Part shown: piece by piece, positions 24,068-32,385 of the stretch
Numbering within the stretch: position 1 is the stretch's first letter
Layout of the letters: every line of letters begins with the position of its first letter
Source: Bin87 sp965203855
GTDB lineage: Bacteria > Chloroflexota > Dehalococcoidia > Lucifugimonadales > UBA3495
DNA length: 64,000 bases
Direction: 5' to 3'
Assembly: GCA_965203855.1 (NCBI GenBank)
Contig: CBDBDN010000009.1
Location: 310,001 to 374,000 of the forward strand
Notes under the pieces: model-generated
Seen by the model: only the letters and a program-made list of their open reading frames with translations
Told to the model about the DNA's origin: nothing
Database searches by the model: none
Made by a program: the position numbers and the translations under genes

Positions 24068-24574
24068 TTAGCCGGATAGGTCGGCTCCGGAATGACCATT
24101 CCGCAACTGGCGAATTTCTTCCTCCATCCGCTCATTGGCGGCGGTCAATTCGGCAATTCGGGGAACTAATACGGCTCGCTCTTCGGCACGGCCTTCCTCG
24201 CGACCCTCTTCGCGGCCTTCCTCACGACCTTCTTCGCGGCCTTCTTCGCGGCCTATAGAGCGGCCCTCATCGTGGCCATCCTCCCGCGCAATGGCAATGC
24301 GCTTTTTTGCCAGAAACATAACGCCTCCTTCAATCAGGGCAGTTAGGGATACGGCCAGCGCCAGCGCGTCGTCCGCAAATGACCCGGCGCCGTCAAACGC
24401 AGCCCACCAGGCGGCCCATACCGTTGCGCCGTCCAATACTACCGCATCCCACACTTGCGCTGCCAGCCGCGCCAGCGTCAGCAATGCGAACAGTATCAGA
24501 ACCTCCGCGAACCACGCCCGAAACGCGGTATAGCGACGCAAGGTCTCTATTATGGGAGCCAACGCCGTATCCAT
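24068..24574 (-). CDS. Hypothetical membrane protein with EEGR repeats and coiled coil
   Basis: 168-residue protein of unknown function. Residues about 20-85 contain two hydrophobic segments (WFAEVLILFALLTLARLAA and DDALALAVSLTALIEGGVMF). Then comes FLAKKRIAIAREDG, a run of EEGR tetrapeptides encoded by 12-bp tandem repeats (about 24185-24255), and a C-terminal coiled coil (IAELTAANERMEEEIRQL). ATG 24574 is preferred to the TTG at 24595. A strong internal ribosome-binding site (GGAGGCGTT) precedes the codon for the Met of MFLAKK, so a short soluble form could also be made. A truncated copy lies downstream. Confidence 0.6.
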   Translation of the reverse strand: MDTALAPIIETLRRYTAFRAWFAEVLILFALLTLARLAAQVWDAVVLDGATVWAAWWAAFDGAGSFADDALALAVSLTALIEGGVMFLAKKRIAIAREDGHDEGRSIGREEGREEGREEGREEGREEGRAEERAVLVPRIAELTAANERMEEEIRQLRNGHSGADLSG

Positions 24575-24647
24575 CGCCGCGCATCCATACCCCAATCCTA
24601 ACTATAATTACGACATTGGTCAAACCGATTGCGCCGACCCCGCAGGG

Positions 24648-24677
24648 TTGGGGCAACAGCCCCGTCTGTGCTAAAAT
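24648..24677 (+). promoter_or_regulatory. Predicted promoter of the molybdopterin dehydrogenase gene
   Basis: TTGGGG (24648-24653) and TAAAAT (24672-24677) with an 18-base spacer lie about 100 bases upstream of the start at 24779. Confidence 0.45.
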
Positions 24678-24778
24678 CAGGCGTAATCTTGGGCAGTGTT
24701 CCACGCTGCTATGCCCTGCCGCCGCACTTTCGCGACGGCAAACCGCTTGCCGCCAATCCTACTACAGCGAGGCGCTTT

Positions 24779-27043
24779 ATGACCAACATCGTGCTTTCCA
24801 ATACGAACTACAAAGTCGTCGGCACTCGGCCCGTCCGGCCCGACGGCGCCGACAAGGTAACCGGCCGCGCCAAGTACGGCGGCGACTTTGAGATGACCGG
24901 AATGCTGCACGGCAAAGTCCTACGCAGCCCCCACGCCCACGCCCGCATCAATTCCATTGACACCTCAGCCGCCGAAGCGCTGCCCGGCGTCCGCGCCGTA
25001 GTTACCGGCGCCGACCTGCCAATCGCCCAAAAGGACAGCCCGCCCCTGTCGGCCCGCGCCGCCAGCGATAACATCCTGGCCGCCCAAAAGGCCCTGTTCC
25101 GCGGCCATCCCATCGCCGCCGTCGCCGCCGACTCCGTGCATATCGCCGAGGCCGCCGCCGCCCTCATCAAGGTGGACTACGCTGTGCTGCCGGCCAGTAC
25201 CACGGTGCAGGCAGCGATGCAGGATGACGCCGCCCTGCTGCACGAATCGCTTACCACCACCGAGCTGGGCGAGGATAGCGGCAAGCCCAGCAACATCTCC
25301 AACCACTTCCGCTACGAGCAGGGCGATGTTGAGCAGGGCTTTGCCGCAGCGGACTACATCGTGGAACGGGAATTCAACACCCGCACGGTGCATCAGGGCT
25401 ACATTGAGCCGCAGAACGCTTCTGCCCTGTGGAACGCCGACGGGTATCTGACCGTATGGACCAGCACCCAGGGCGCGTTCACCGCCCGGGATGCGCTGGC
25501 CGGCGTGCTGGAAATGCCGGTGTCCCGCATCAAGGTTGTGCCTATGGAAATCGGCGGAGGTTTTGGCGGCAAGATTCCGCTGTACCTGGAACCCCTCGCC
25601 GCGCTGCTCTCCAAAAAGACGGGCCGCGCCGTCAAAATGCAGATGACCCGCACCGAAACCTTCGAGGCCACCGGCCCCACCGCCGGCGCCTGGTTCAAGG
25701 TCAAGATGGGCGCCAAAAAGGATGGCACGCTGGTAGCCGCCAGCGCCGACCTCTACTACGAAGCGGGCGCATTCCCCGGCTCCTCCCCCGTATCCGCCGG
25801 CGCCCAGTGCGTCTTTGCCCCCTACGACATCGCCAACCAGCGCGTTGACGGCTACGACGTAGTTACCAACAAGCCCCGCTCTTTCGCCTACCGCGCGCCC
25901 GGCGCGCCCATCTCCGCCTTTGGCGGCGAGCAGATCGTTGATGAGCTGGCGGCCAAATGCGGCATTGATCCGCTGGAGTTCCGCCTCAAAAACGCCAGCA
26001 AGGAGGGCACCCGCCGCGTGGACGGGCCGGAGTTCCCGGTAATCGGCAACATTGAATGCCTGGAAGCCGCCCGCGACACCGACCATTACCGCTCCGCCTT
26101 GCCCGGCGCGCACCAGGGGCGTGGCGTCGCCAGCGGTTTCTGGTTCAATGTCGGCATGGCCTCCAGCGCCAGCATCAGCGTCAATGCCGACGGCACCATC
26201 GGGCTGGTAGAAGGCTCCACCGACATCGGCGGCACGCGCGCCAGCATCAGTATGCAGGCCGCCGAAGTGCTGGGCATCCCCGCCGAGGACGTGCGCCCCA
26301 GCGTGGCCGACACCGACTCGGTAGGCTACACTTTCCTGACCGGCGGCAGCCGCACCACCTTTGCCACCGGCTGGGCCGCCTACGAATGCGCCCAGGAAGT
26401 CAAGCGCAAGATGATTGAGCGAGCCGGCCAGATCTGGGAAAAAGACCCCAACGAAATTGAGCTGGCCGACGGCGTGTTCAAGCATCAGTCCGACGAGGAC
26501 TTGCAGATGTCGTTCAAGGAACTGGCGTCGCAGCTGGCGCGCACCGGCGGGCCGATTTCCGCCCAGGTCAGCAGCAATCCCGGCGGTGTCGGCGGCGCTT
26601 TCGGCACCCACGTGGTTGATGTCCAAGTTGACCCGGAAACCGGCAAAGTGGACATCCTGCGCTACACCGCCGTCCAGGACGCCGGCAAAGCCATCCATCC
26701 CAGCTATGTCGAAGGGCAGATGCAGGGCGGCGCCGTGCAGGGCATCGGCTGGGCGCTCAACGAGGAATACTTTATGAACGACGCCGGCAACATGGCGAAC
26801 TCCAGCTTCCTGGACTACCGGATGCCTACCAGCCTGGACTTGCCGATGATTGACACGGTCATCGTGGAAAAGGCCAACCCCGGCCATCCTTACGGAGTGC
26901 GCGGCGTCGGCGAAGTGCCTATTGTGCCGCCTATGGCCGCCATCGCCAACGCCATCCACAACGCCATCGGCGTGCGGATGGACAACCTGCCGATGTCGCC
27001 CGGCGCCGTACTTGAGGAACTCTGGAGCCAGAACGGCAAGTAA
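24779..27043 (+). CDS. Xanthine-dehydrogenase-family molybdopterin-binding subunit
   Basis: 754-residue large subunit of a xanthine dehydrogenase/aldehyde oxidase-type molybdenum hydroxylase. The N-terminal domain has VTGRAKYGGDF and LHGKVLRSPHAHARI; GGGFGGK near residue 258 and GVGEVPIVPP near 709 (with the catalytic-type Glu) are the Moco-site signatures. The 2Fe-2S and FAD subunits that normally accompany it are not found beside it in this window, so it may use distant partners. ATG 24779 is preceded by GAGG at 6 bases. The substrate is unknown. Confidence 0.93.
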   Translation: MTNIVLSNTNYKVVGTRPVRPDGADKVTGRAKYGGDFEMTGMLHGKVLRSPHAHARINSIDTSAAEALPGVRAVVTGADLPIAQKDSPPLSARAASDNILAAQKALFRGHPIAAVAADSVHIAEAAAALIKVDYAVLPASTTVQAAMQDDAALLHESLTTTELGEDSGKPSNISNHFRYEQGDVEQGFAAADYIVEREFNTRTVHQGYIEPQNASALWNADGYLTVWTSTQGAFTARDALAGVLEMPVSRIKVVPMEIGGGFGGKIPLYLEPLAALLSKKTGRAVKMQMTRTETFEATGPTAGAWFKVKMGAKKDGTLVAASADLYYEAGAFPGSSPVSAGAQCVFAPYDIANQRVDGYDVVTNKPRSFAYRAPGAPISAFGGEQIVDELAAKCGIDPLEFRLKNASKEGTRRVDGPEFPVIGNIECLEAARDTDHYRSALPGAHQGRGVASGFWFNVGMASSASISVNADGTIGLVEGSTDIGGTRASISMQAAEVLGIPAEDVRPSVADTDSVGYTFLTGGSRTTFATGWAAYECAQEVKRKMIERAGQIWEKDPNEIELADGVFKHQSDEDLQMSFKELASQLARTGGPISAQVSSNPGGVGGAFGTHVVDVQVDPETGKVDILRYTAVQDAGKAIHPSYVEGQMQGGAVQGIGWALNEEYFMNDAGNMANSSFLDYRMPTSLDLPMIDTVIVEKANPGHPYGVRGVGEVPIVPPMAAIANAIHNAIGVRMDNLPMSPGAVLEELWSQNGK

Positions 27044-27129
27044 TCCGATCTAATGTCCGACGGGACGGCAGCGCAGCGGCCGGCGATGCTCTACAATCGT
27101 CGCCGGCCCCAGCAAAGGAATGCTCTATT

Positions 27130-27543
27130 ATGACCGCGCCAGCAATAGCCCCCATCACCATAGAGGAGCGCCTCGCTACTGTGGAGGCTACGCTTGCCGC
27201 ATTCATCGCAGAGGAGCGGGAATGGCGCAGCCAGTTCGTCGCGGAACAGCGTGAATACCGCCGGGAAACCAACGCCCGGTTCGATGCCTTGACCGCTACC
27301 CTGGCGGAATACCGTCAGGAGACCGCCAATGCTTTCGCAGAGCAGCGCCGGGAAACTGCCAATGCTTTCGCAGAACACCGCCGGGAAACCGCCAATGCTT
27401 TCGCAGAACACCGCCAGATAACAGACGCCCGAATGGCCCGGATGGAATCCAACCTCACCCGGATCTACCTCGCCATCATCGGGCTGATGGGAGCCATGAT
27501 AGTTGCCGGCGTCGGCGGCGCCATTGCCATCCTGTCAAATTAA
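27130..27543 (+). CDS. Hypothetical coiled-coil protein with C-terminal membrane anchor
   Basis: 137 residues. The first ~105 residues are a charged coiled coil containing three 11-residue repeats (ETANAFAEQRR-like), encoded by 33-bp tandem repeats at about 27315-27415. The last ~25 residues (IYLAIIGLMGAMIVAGVGGA) form one transmembrane helix with a very short exposed end, so the protein is tail-anchored with its coiled coil in the cytoplasm. AAGGAATG lies upstream of the start. I recognise no family. Confidence 0.62.
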   Translation: MTAPAIAPITIEERLATVEATLAAFIAEEREWRSQFVAEQREYRRETNARFDALTATLAEYRQETANAFAEQRRETANAFAEHRRETANAFAEHRQITDARMARMESNLTRIYLAIIGLMGAMIVAGVGGAIAILSN

Positions 27544-27615
27544 CGGTTGCCGGCAGCCGCAAGCCCGCATCCTGATGCCCTTACCCGCATCATTCAACCC
27601 AGGAGGTTCAACACT

Positions 27616-28164
27616 ATGGCACGTGTGCCTTTCGCTACCCGGGAAAATATGGACGCCGCCGGGCAAGCGGTTTGGGATGAAATTGAAACTTCGCGCGGCG
27701 GAGTGCAGCCCAACTACGCCGCCCTGCTCAACAACCCGACGGCGGCAAGCAACTTCGCCCATCTGGGCGGCTATGCCCGCTACGAGACGCCGCTGCCGCC
27801 CCGCGTCAAAGCCGTTGCCGTGCTGACGGCGGCCCGCGAAGCCGGCGGCCATTATGTCTGGACGGTGAACCAGCCGGCGGCGCGCAATGCCGGCCTCGGC
27901 AACGCCGAAATCGCCGCCATTCACGAATACCGCGCCCCCGCCGGCTTGTCGGGCAGTGATGCTGCCGTAGCCCAGTTCGTCATTGAACTGCTGCGCCAGC
28001 ATCGCATCGCCGACGCTACCTTTGAAGCCGTCCGCGCCAGCATCGGCGACGCCGGCATCGTTGACCTGCTAATCGTAGTCGCCTATTACCACGGCCTGGC
28101 CCACGCCCTCCAAGCCTTGCAGGTAGAACTGCCCGATGGCACAGCCGACGCGCTAACCTACTGA
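27616..28164 (+). CDS. Carboxymuconolactone decarboxylase family protein
   Basis: 182-residue all-helical protein of the CMD/AhpD superfamily. The core VKAVAVLTAAREAGGHYVWT, then QPAARNAGLGNAEIAAI, corresponds to the family's yeW.H...A...Gls.aEI pattern, but there is no CxxC, so a peroxidase-type AhpD role is unlikely. The function may be a lactone decarboxylase or an uncharacterised aromatic-pathway enzyme. ATG 27616 follows AGGAGG at 9 bases, a much better start than the upstream ATG at 27547. Confidence 0.85.
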   Translation: MARVPFATRENMDAAGQAVWDEIETSRGGVQPNYAALLNNPTAASNFAHLGGYARYETPLPPRVKAVAVLTAAREAGGHYVWTVNQPAARNAGLGNAEIAAIHEYRAPAGLSGSDAAVAQFVIELLRQHRIADATFEAVRASIGDAGIVDLLIVVAYYHGLAHALQALQVELPDGTADALTY

Positions 28165-28222
28165 TCCGCCCGCCGCGCCTGCTCCGCTTCGTATTCCCGC
28201 AGGCAGTTGATGATGACTGCGT

Positions 28223-29149
28223 TCATTGCGGGAAACTGATTTTCGGCAAAGTCGACCACCCGTTTTGCTCCGCTACAGCCTCTTTGAGAATCTGCATGGT
28301 TTCCGATACCCAATTCGGCTGATACCGGTAAATCAGCGCAATCGCCTCCCGGTGTTCCAAGTAGAGTTTGCGGGCCAGCCGCTGCAATTCGGTAGTTTCA
28401 GGCACAATGTTCCTCCGTAGCGTAATCGCGTATTGCCGCAGGATTACGCGGACTTCCTCGCTAATGGCAAGGTCGCCGTTGACAGCAGTTTGCTTTACCA
28501 ACCGCAAAATAGCAGTGTAGTTCATTGGCATCCAGTATTCCCGCTCCTCGGGCCGCTGCGGGGAAATGCTCTGCGGCGACAGGAATACATAGCGTCTGGT
28601 GTAATTCGGATACGCCGCCTCCAGCCCCTTGCGGTAGCGGGTTAGCTGGTCGCCGCCTTCCGGCGCAAGTATCTTGTTTTCAATGGCGCATAGAAACTGC
28701 GCGCTACGGTTCAGAATTAGTATGTCCAAATAACTGGAAACCTCATCCACCACGCAATGCCACTCCAGTTGAATTTTTGAACTGGACCAGTCGCCAACGG
28801 CGCCGGCAGCAGACAGTTCGCCGGCCCGCAGCAGGAAGTTTTTGAGGAAGTAGTCCCCGCACCCGTGATTAGCCGTCGGATCCAGCAGCCAGGCCAGAAA
28901 ATTGGAATGAACGGATTCGCTCCACTGCACGCCGATTATCGCAAGCAGGTTGGGTTCGGATTTAGCCTCGTCTATAAGCGTGTACAGCCGCGAAAGATCG
29001 GAGCTGTCGGCAAAATCGTGCAAGCCGGGCAGTTGGGTTGCGGCAGCATCGCCAACCAGCTTTTCCAACGCCGCCAAGTCGGCAGCGTCGGCAAAGTTTC
29101 GCAACGCATCCAATTGCGACGGCGTTTCGGTATCAATTGGCGTCAACAT
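28223..29149 (-). CDS. PD-(D/E)XK nuclease superfamily protein (PDDEXK_4-like)
   Basis: 308-residue protein. SVHSNFLAWLLDPTANHGCG near residues 80-98 is the typical N-terminal signature of the PDDEXK_4 group, followed by the nuclease core SYLDILI (Asp142), AIENKI (Glu157, Lys159) and QLTRYRKGL. Such proteins are mostly defence-associated and stand alone. ATG 29149 is chosen because the family signature begins soon after; an upstream in-frame ATG at 29224 would add a basic N terminus. Neither has a strong ribosome-binding site. The HEPN two-gene module follows on the other strand. Confidence 0.8.
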   Translation of the reverse strand: MLTPIDTETPSQLDALRNFADAADLAALEKLVGDAAATQLPGLHDFADSSDLSRLYTLIDEAKSEPNLLAIIGVQWSESVHSNFLAWLLDPTANHGCGDYFLKNFLLRAGELSAAGAVGDWSSSKIQLEWHCVVDEVSSYLDILILNRSAQFLCAIENKILAPEGGDQLTRYRKGLEAAYPNYTRRYVFLSPQSISPQRPEEREYWMPMNYTAILRLVKQTAVNGDLAISEEVRVILRQYAITLRRNIVPETTELQRLARKLYLEHREAIALIYRYQPNWVSETMQILKEAVAEQNGWSTLPKISFPQ

Positions 29150-29291
29150 AGCAAGCAGCCGGCAAAATCGCGCCAGCAGTAATCGGCGTGTCCGAAGCCA
29201 TATCCAGCTTGGCGATGCTATCATAGCACAAGACGGGCGGGCCGGCGGAATGTCCGGCCCAGAATCAACCTCGGTTCAACGGAGGACGGCT

Positions 29292-29609
29292 ATGGTTGCC
29301 ATCAGCAGCGACATCACCGAGCGGGTGGCCGCCATCATCGGCGATACCCTCAACGGGTGGTTTGCGGAGCATCTCCGCTTTGACCCCATCGTCGTGCGGC
29401 AGCGGTACGACGACTGGTACGATGAGGACTACCTGGAAGCATGGATCGTTTTGGACGGGGATCACCGCAAGATGGACCCCCACCGTCTCAACACGCTGCA
29501 CGAGTACGTCTATCCTTACCTGGACGAAGTAGGCGTTGCTCTACAGCTACATCCGCACTACATCGCCAAGTGGGAATGGGAACTTAATAAGGGGCGATTC
29601 CTCAAATGA
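29292..29609 (+). CDS. Small protein, first gene of a HEPN two-gene module
   Basis: 105-residue protein of no family I can name with confidence. It has a strand pattern LEAWIVLDGDHRKMDPHRL then EYVYPYLDEVGVAL that is compatible with a minimal nucleotidyltransferase-like or other alpha/beta fold, but the GSxxxDxD signature is absent. GGAGG lies 6 bases before the ATG at 29292. The stop overlaps the start of the HEPN gene (ATGA), the tight coupling typical of antitoxin-toxin pairs. Its partner gene is the main guide to its role. Confidence 0.6.
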   Translation: MVAISSDITERVAAIIGDTLNGWFAEHLRFDPIVVRQRYDDWYDEDYLEAWIVLDGDHRKMDPHRLNTLHEYVYPYLDEVGVALQLHPHYIAKWEWELNKGRFLK

Positions 29610-30091
29610 ACCCTTCTGCTCTGATTGCCATTGCCCGCGCTTTGCTCAACGGGGTTATCGCAAACGGTGCGGCGGAAGTTTCGCAGACCGAACTGCGGCG
29701 CGCCGTCAGCTGCGCCTACTACGCTATGTTTCACACACTGGCCGCAAGCAACGCTGACGCGCTGATTGGCGACACGCCGGTCGACCAGCAGCGCTGGACT
29801 TGGCAGCAAGCCTATCGTGCCATTGACCACCGGCCCACCCGCAACAAACTTACCCGCGCCAGTTTGGGCGGCCGGTTCCCGGTCGCCGTCAGCAGATTCG
29901 GCGAGGCATTCGCTGTTGCCCAAAGAATGCGCCACGCTGCGGATTACGATCCCGAAATCGTATTCTCATCCCCTGACGTTGCGGAAATCATCGATAGAGC
30001 CGAAGTCAACATTAACGACTTTAACCAGACGGACGCCGTCGTTCGCCGCGACCTCGCCATCCACATCCTTACCAACATCCGCAGCGATTGA
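29606..30091 (+). CDS. HEPN-domain-like protein
   Basis: 161-residue helical protein. RRAVSCAYYAMFHTLAAS at residues 31-48 is a common HEPN-family helix (R.AYYAMFHA). HEPN proteins are often RNases paired with a second small protein in toxin-antitoxin modules. The start overlaps the stop of the upstream gene by four bases. An Rx4-6H catalytic motif is not certain: HAADYDPE near residue 111 might supply it. Assignment to a toxin-antitoxin pair is inference from fold and gene arrangement. Confidence 0.68.
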   Translation: MNPSALIAIARALLNGVIANGAAEVSQTELRRAVSCAYYAMFHTLAASNADALIGDTPVDQQRWTWQQAYRAIDHRPTRNKLTRASLGGRFPVAVSRFGEAFAVAQRMRHAADYDPEIVFSSPDVAEIIDRAEVNINDFNQTDAVVRRDLAIHILTNIRSD

Positions 30092-30165
30092 CCGCCGCCG
30101 CAACCCTGCCTTACCCTACCCTTGCCAACGACGCACCCGCCGCCACGCAATACGGAGGCCCTCCA

Positions 30166-30822
30166 ATGCCCGACTACGCTTACCTGGTCCAAATGGACAT
30201 TCCCGACGCTTGGGATGCCGAATTCAACCGGGTGTATGACACCGAACACGCCAGGTTCCTGTGCCAGGCGCCCGGCGTCCATACCTGCCACCGCTACCGC
30301 CTGGAATCCACCGACGCCCCGGCCATCGCCCGCTACGCCGCCCTGTACGCCATTGACGACCCCGCTGTGCCGTCGTCCGAGGGCTGGCGCATTGAGGGCG
30401 ATAAGGGCGACTGGGCAACTAAAATCCGCCCTCACGCCGCCAACCGCACCCACACTATGCTGCGGCGTATCGCCGCCGCCGGGAATGACGCCGCCGATGC
30501 CGGCTATGTCTTTATCGTGCGGACGGACATCCCGCCTGAAATAGAGGACGAGTTCAACCGGCTGTACGATACCGTGCATCTGCCGGGGCTCTGCGCGGTT
30601 GACGGCGTGGTGGGCGCGCGCCGCTACCGCCTGGAAACCACCAATGTACCCGGCGGATTCCCTCGCTACACCGCTATCTACCGGATTGAAAGCCCGGCGG
30701 TCATCGACAGCCCGGCGTGGCAGGCGGCGGTGCAGGACGAATGGACGGACCAAGTGCGCGCCAAATGCGTCGGCTTGACGCGTACGATGATGCGGCAAGT
30801 TGCCCAGCATCCGGCCCCATAG
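30166..30822 (+). CDS. Two-domain dimeric alpha-beta-barrel-like protein (DUF4286-like)
   Basis: 218 residues formed by two related halves: YLVQMDIPDAWDAEFNRVYD with HARFLCQAPGVHTCHRYRLE, and VFIVRTDIPPEIEDEFNRLY with HLPGLCAVDGVVGARRYRLE. Each half has the strand-helix pattern of EthD/DUF4286-type ferredoxin-like proteins, so the chain is an intramolecular duplication. Function is unknown, probably small-molecule binding or catabolism. ATG 30166 has GGAGG at 7 bases; an upstream start at 30088 is unlikely. Confidence 0.75.
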   Translation: MPDYAYLVQMDIPDAWDAEFNRVYDTEHARFLCQAPGVHTCHRYRLESTDAPAIARYAALYAIDDPAVPSSEGWRIEGDKGDWATKIRPHAANRTHTMLRRIAAAGNDAADAGYVFIVRTDIPPEIEDEFNRLYDTVHLPGLCAVDGVVGARRYRLETTNVPGGFPRYTAIYRIESPAVIDSPAWQAAVQDEWTDQVRAKCVGLTRTMMRQVAQHPAP

Positions 30823-30849
30823 CGCAGCGATTGGATTGGAGCAGCGAAA

Positions 30850-31632
30850 ATGACCACCGCAACCACAGCGGCAGCCGTTGCCGAAAGCGTTGACCGGGAA
30901 CGGCTGCGGCGGCAAAAAATTGCCAAGTTCATCCGCAGCGGCCTGGACCGCCCGCTGTCAGAGGACGACCCCGACATCTACTACCCCAGCTCGGATGGTG
31001 AACCGTTGGCCGAAACCGATTTCCAGTTCTATCCGCTGACCCACACCGTGCACGCGCTGGGCCAGCGCTATCGCGACCGGAACGACGTCTATGTGGCCGG
31101 CAATATGCTGATGTACTACCGGATGAATGACAACGGCGTGAAGGTCGCGCCGGATGTGTTCGTCGTGTTCGGCGTCCCCAATCACCGCCGGGATTCCTAC
31201 ATCATCTGGCGCGAAAACGGCAAGGCGCCGGATTTCGTGCTGGAAGTCGCATCGCCCAGCACCTATGTGCGGGATATGACCGAAAAGCGCGACATCTACG
31301 CCTCTTTCGGCGTAACCGAATACTGGCGCTTTGACCCTACCGGAACGCTGTTCAACCCGCCGCTGGAAGCCGATCGGCTGGCCGGCGGCGAATACCAGTC
31401 CATACCTACGGCCACGGATGCCTCCGGGATTCTGCGCGGTTACAGCGCCGTCCTGGAGCTGGAAATCTGCGTCCGCCCGGAGTTGGAGCTGAAGTTGTAC
31501 GACCCGGCCGCCGGAACTTGGCTGCGTAACCTGGACGACGCCGAGGATGCCCTTGCCGCCGCCAATCAAGAGAACGAAACGCTACTGGCCCGCATCCGCG
31601 AACTGGAAACCCAGCTCCAACAGCGGCAGTAG
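30850..31632 (+). CDS. Uma2 family (DUF820) endonuclease-like protein
   Basis: 260-residue Uma2 protein. The core is VAPDVFVVFGV, DFVLEVASPSTYVRD, then KRDIYASFGVTEYWRFDP. The C-terminal segment (DDAEDALAAANQENETLLAR) forms a coiled coil. It is a close paralogue of 10058-10834 on the other strand, sharing YVAGNMLMYYRMND with that protein's YVSGDMFVYYRMND. GGAG precedes the ATG. The biological role of the family is unresolved. Confidence 0.87.
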   Translation: MTTATTAAAVAESVDRERLRRQKIAKFIRSGLDRPLSEDDPDIYYPSSDGEPLAETDFQFYPLTHTVHALGQRYRDRNDVYVAGNMLMYYRMNDNGVKVAPDVFVVFGVPNHRRDSYIIWRENGKAPDFVLEVASPSTYVRDMTEKRDIYASFGVTEYWRFDPTGTLFNPPLEADRLAGGEYQSIPTATDASGILRGYSAVLELEICVRPELELKLYDPAAGTWLRNLDDAEDALAAANQENETLLARIRELETQLQQRQ

Positions 31633-31672
31633 CAATGGCAGTCGTACACGCCGGATAATCAGCAAACTCGTT

Positions 31673-32170
31673 ATGACAAGCACGCCAACCGTTACCATCC
31701 ATACCGACGGCGCCTGCATCGGCAACCCCGGCCCCGGCGGCTACGGCGTCATCCTGGACTACGCCGGCCGACGCAAGGAGCTGTCGGGCGGGTACGCGCT
31801 GACTACCAACAATCGGATGGAGCTGCTGGCGGCCATCATCGGACTGGAAGCGTTGACCGGCGCCTGCCAGGTAACCCTGCATTCCGATTCCCGCTACCTC
31901 GTGGATGCCGTCAGCAAGGGATGGGCGCGCAAATGGCGGCAAAACGGCTGGATGCGTAACAAACGCGAGGCGGCGGTGAACCCCGACCTCTGGCAGCGCC
32001 TGCTGGAGCTGTGCGACCGTCATACCGTCGCATTCCACTGGGTGCGCGGGCATAGCGGCAACCCGGACAACGAGCGGTGCGACCGACTCGCCAACGCCGC
32101 CGCGCGCCAGCCCAACCTGCCGTCCGACCCCGGCTATCCGACGACTGACCGGCGCCGGCTGTCCTTGTAG
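31673..32170 (+). CDS. rnhA: Ribonuclease HI
   Basis: 165-residue RNase HI, which degrades the RNA strand of RNA-DNA hybrids. The catalytic residues are in place: Asp12 (HTDGACIGNPGPGGYG), Glu50 (NNRMELLA), Asp72 (HSDSRY) and Asp137 (NERCDRLA), with His127 in RGHSGN. The basic handle KGWARKWRQNGWMRNK is present. ATG 31673 matches the family's N terminus; the frame is open upstream but overlaps the Uma2 gene. No clear Shine-Dalgarno. Confidence 0.97.
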   Translation: MTSTPTVTIHTDGACIGNPGPGGYGVILDYAGRRKELSGGYALTTNNRMELLAAIIGLEALTGACQVTLHSDSRYLVDAVSKGWARKWRQNGWMRNKREAAVNPDLWQRLLELCDRHTVAFHWVRGHSGNPDNERCDRLANAAARQPNLPSDPGYPTTDRRRLSL

Positions 32171-32306
32171 CCGGCAACGCCGCCGCCAGGCGTCAACGGC
32201 GGCATCAAAAGAGCGGCCGGCCCCTAAAACGGAGGTCAAGGCGGAGTCGCTGAAGGAGCGGCTCACTGCCGGTCGCTACGCCCATTGTAGCGCAGCCCGT
32301 TCCTGG

Positions 32307-32336
32307 TTGCAACCGATGCTCCGTTTTCGCTACAAT
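32307..32336 (+). promoter_or_regulatory. Predicted promoter of the EF-G-like gene
   Basis: TTGCAA (32307-32312) and TACAAT (32331-32336) with an 18-base spacer lie 50 bases before the start codon at 32386. Confidence 0.55.
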
Positions 32337-32385
32337 CCCAACATTGAGCCTAACCCGTTACCAACATCCGCAAAGGGGTAATACG

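Noticed and set aside
24965..26959. 664-codon minus-strand open frame opposite the molybdopterin dehydrogenase
   Set aside because: No conserved motifs and complete overlap with a strongly supported gene.
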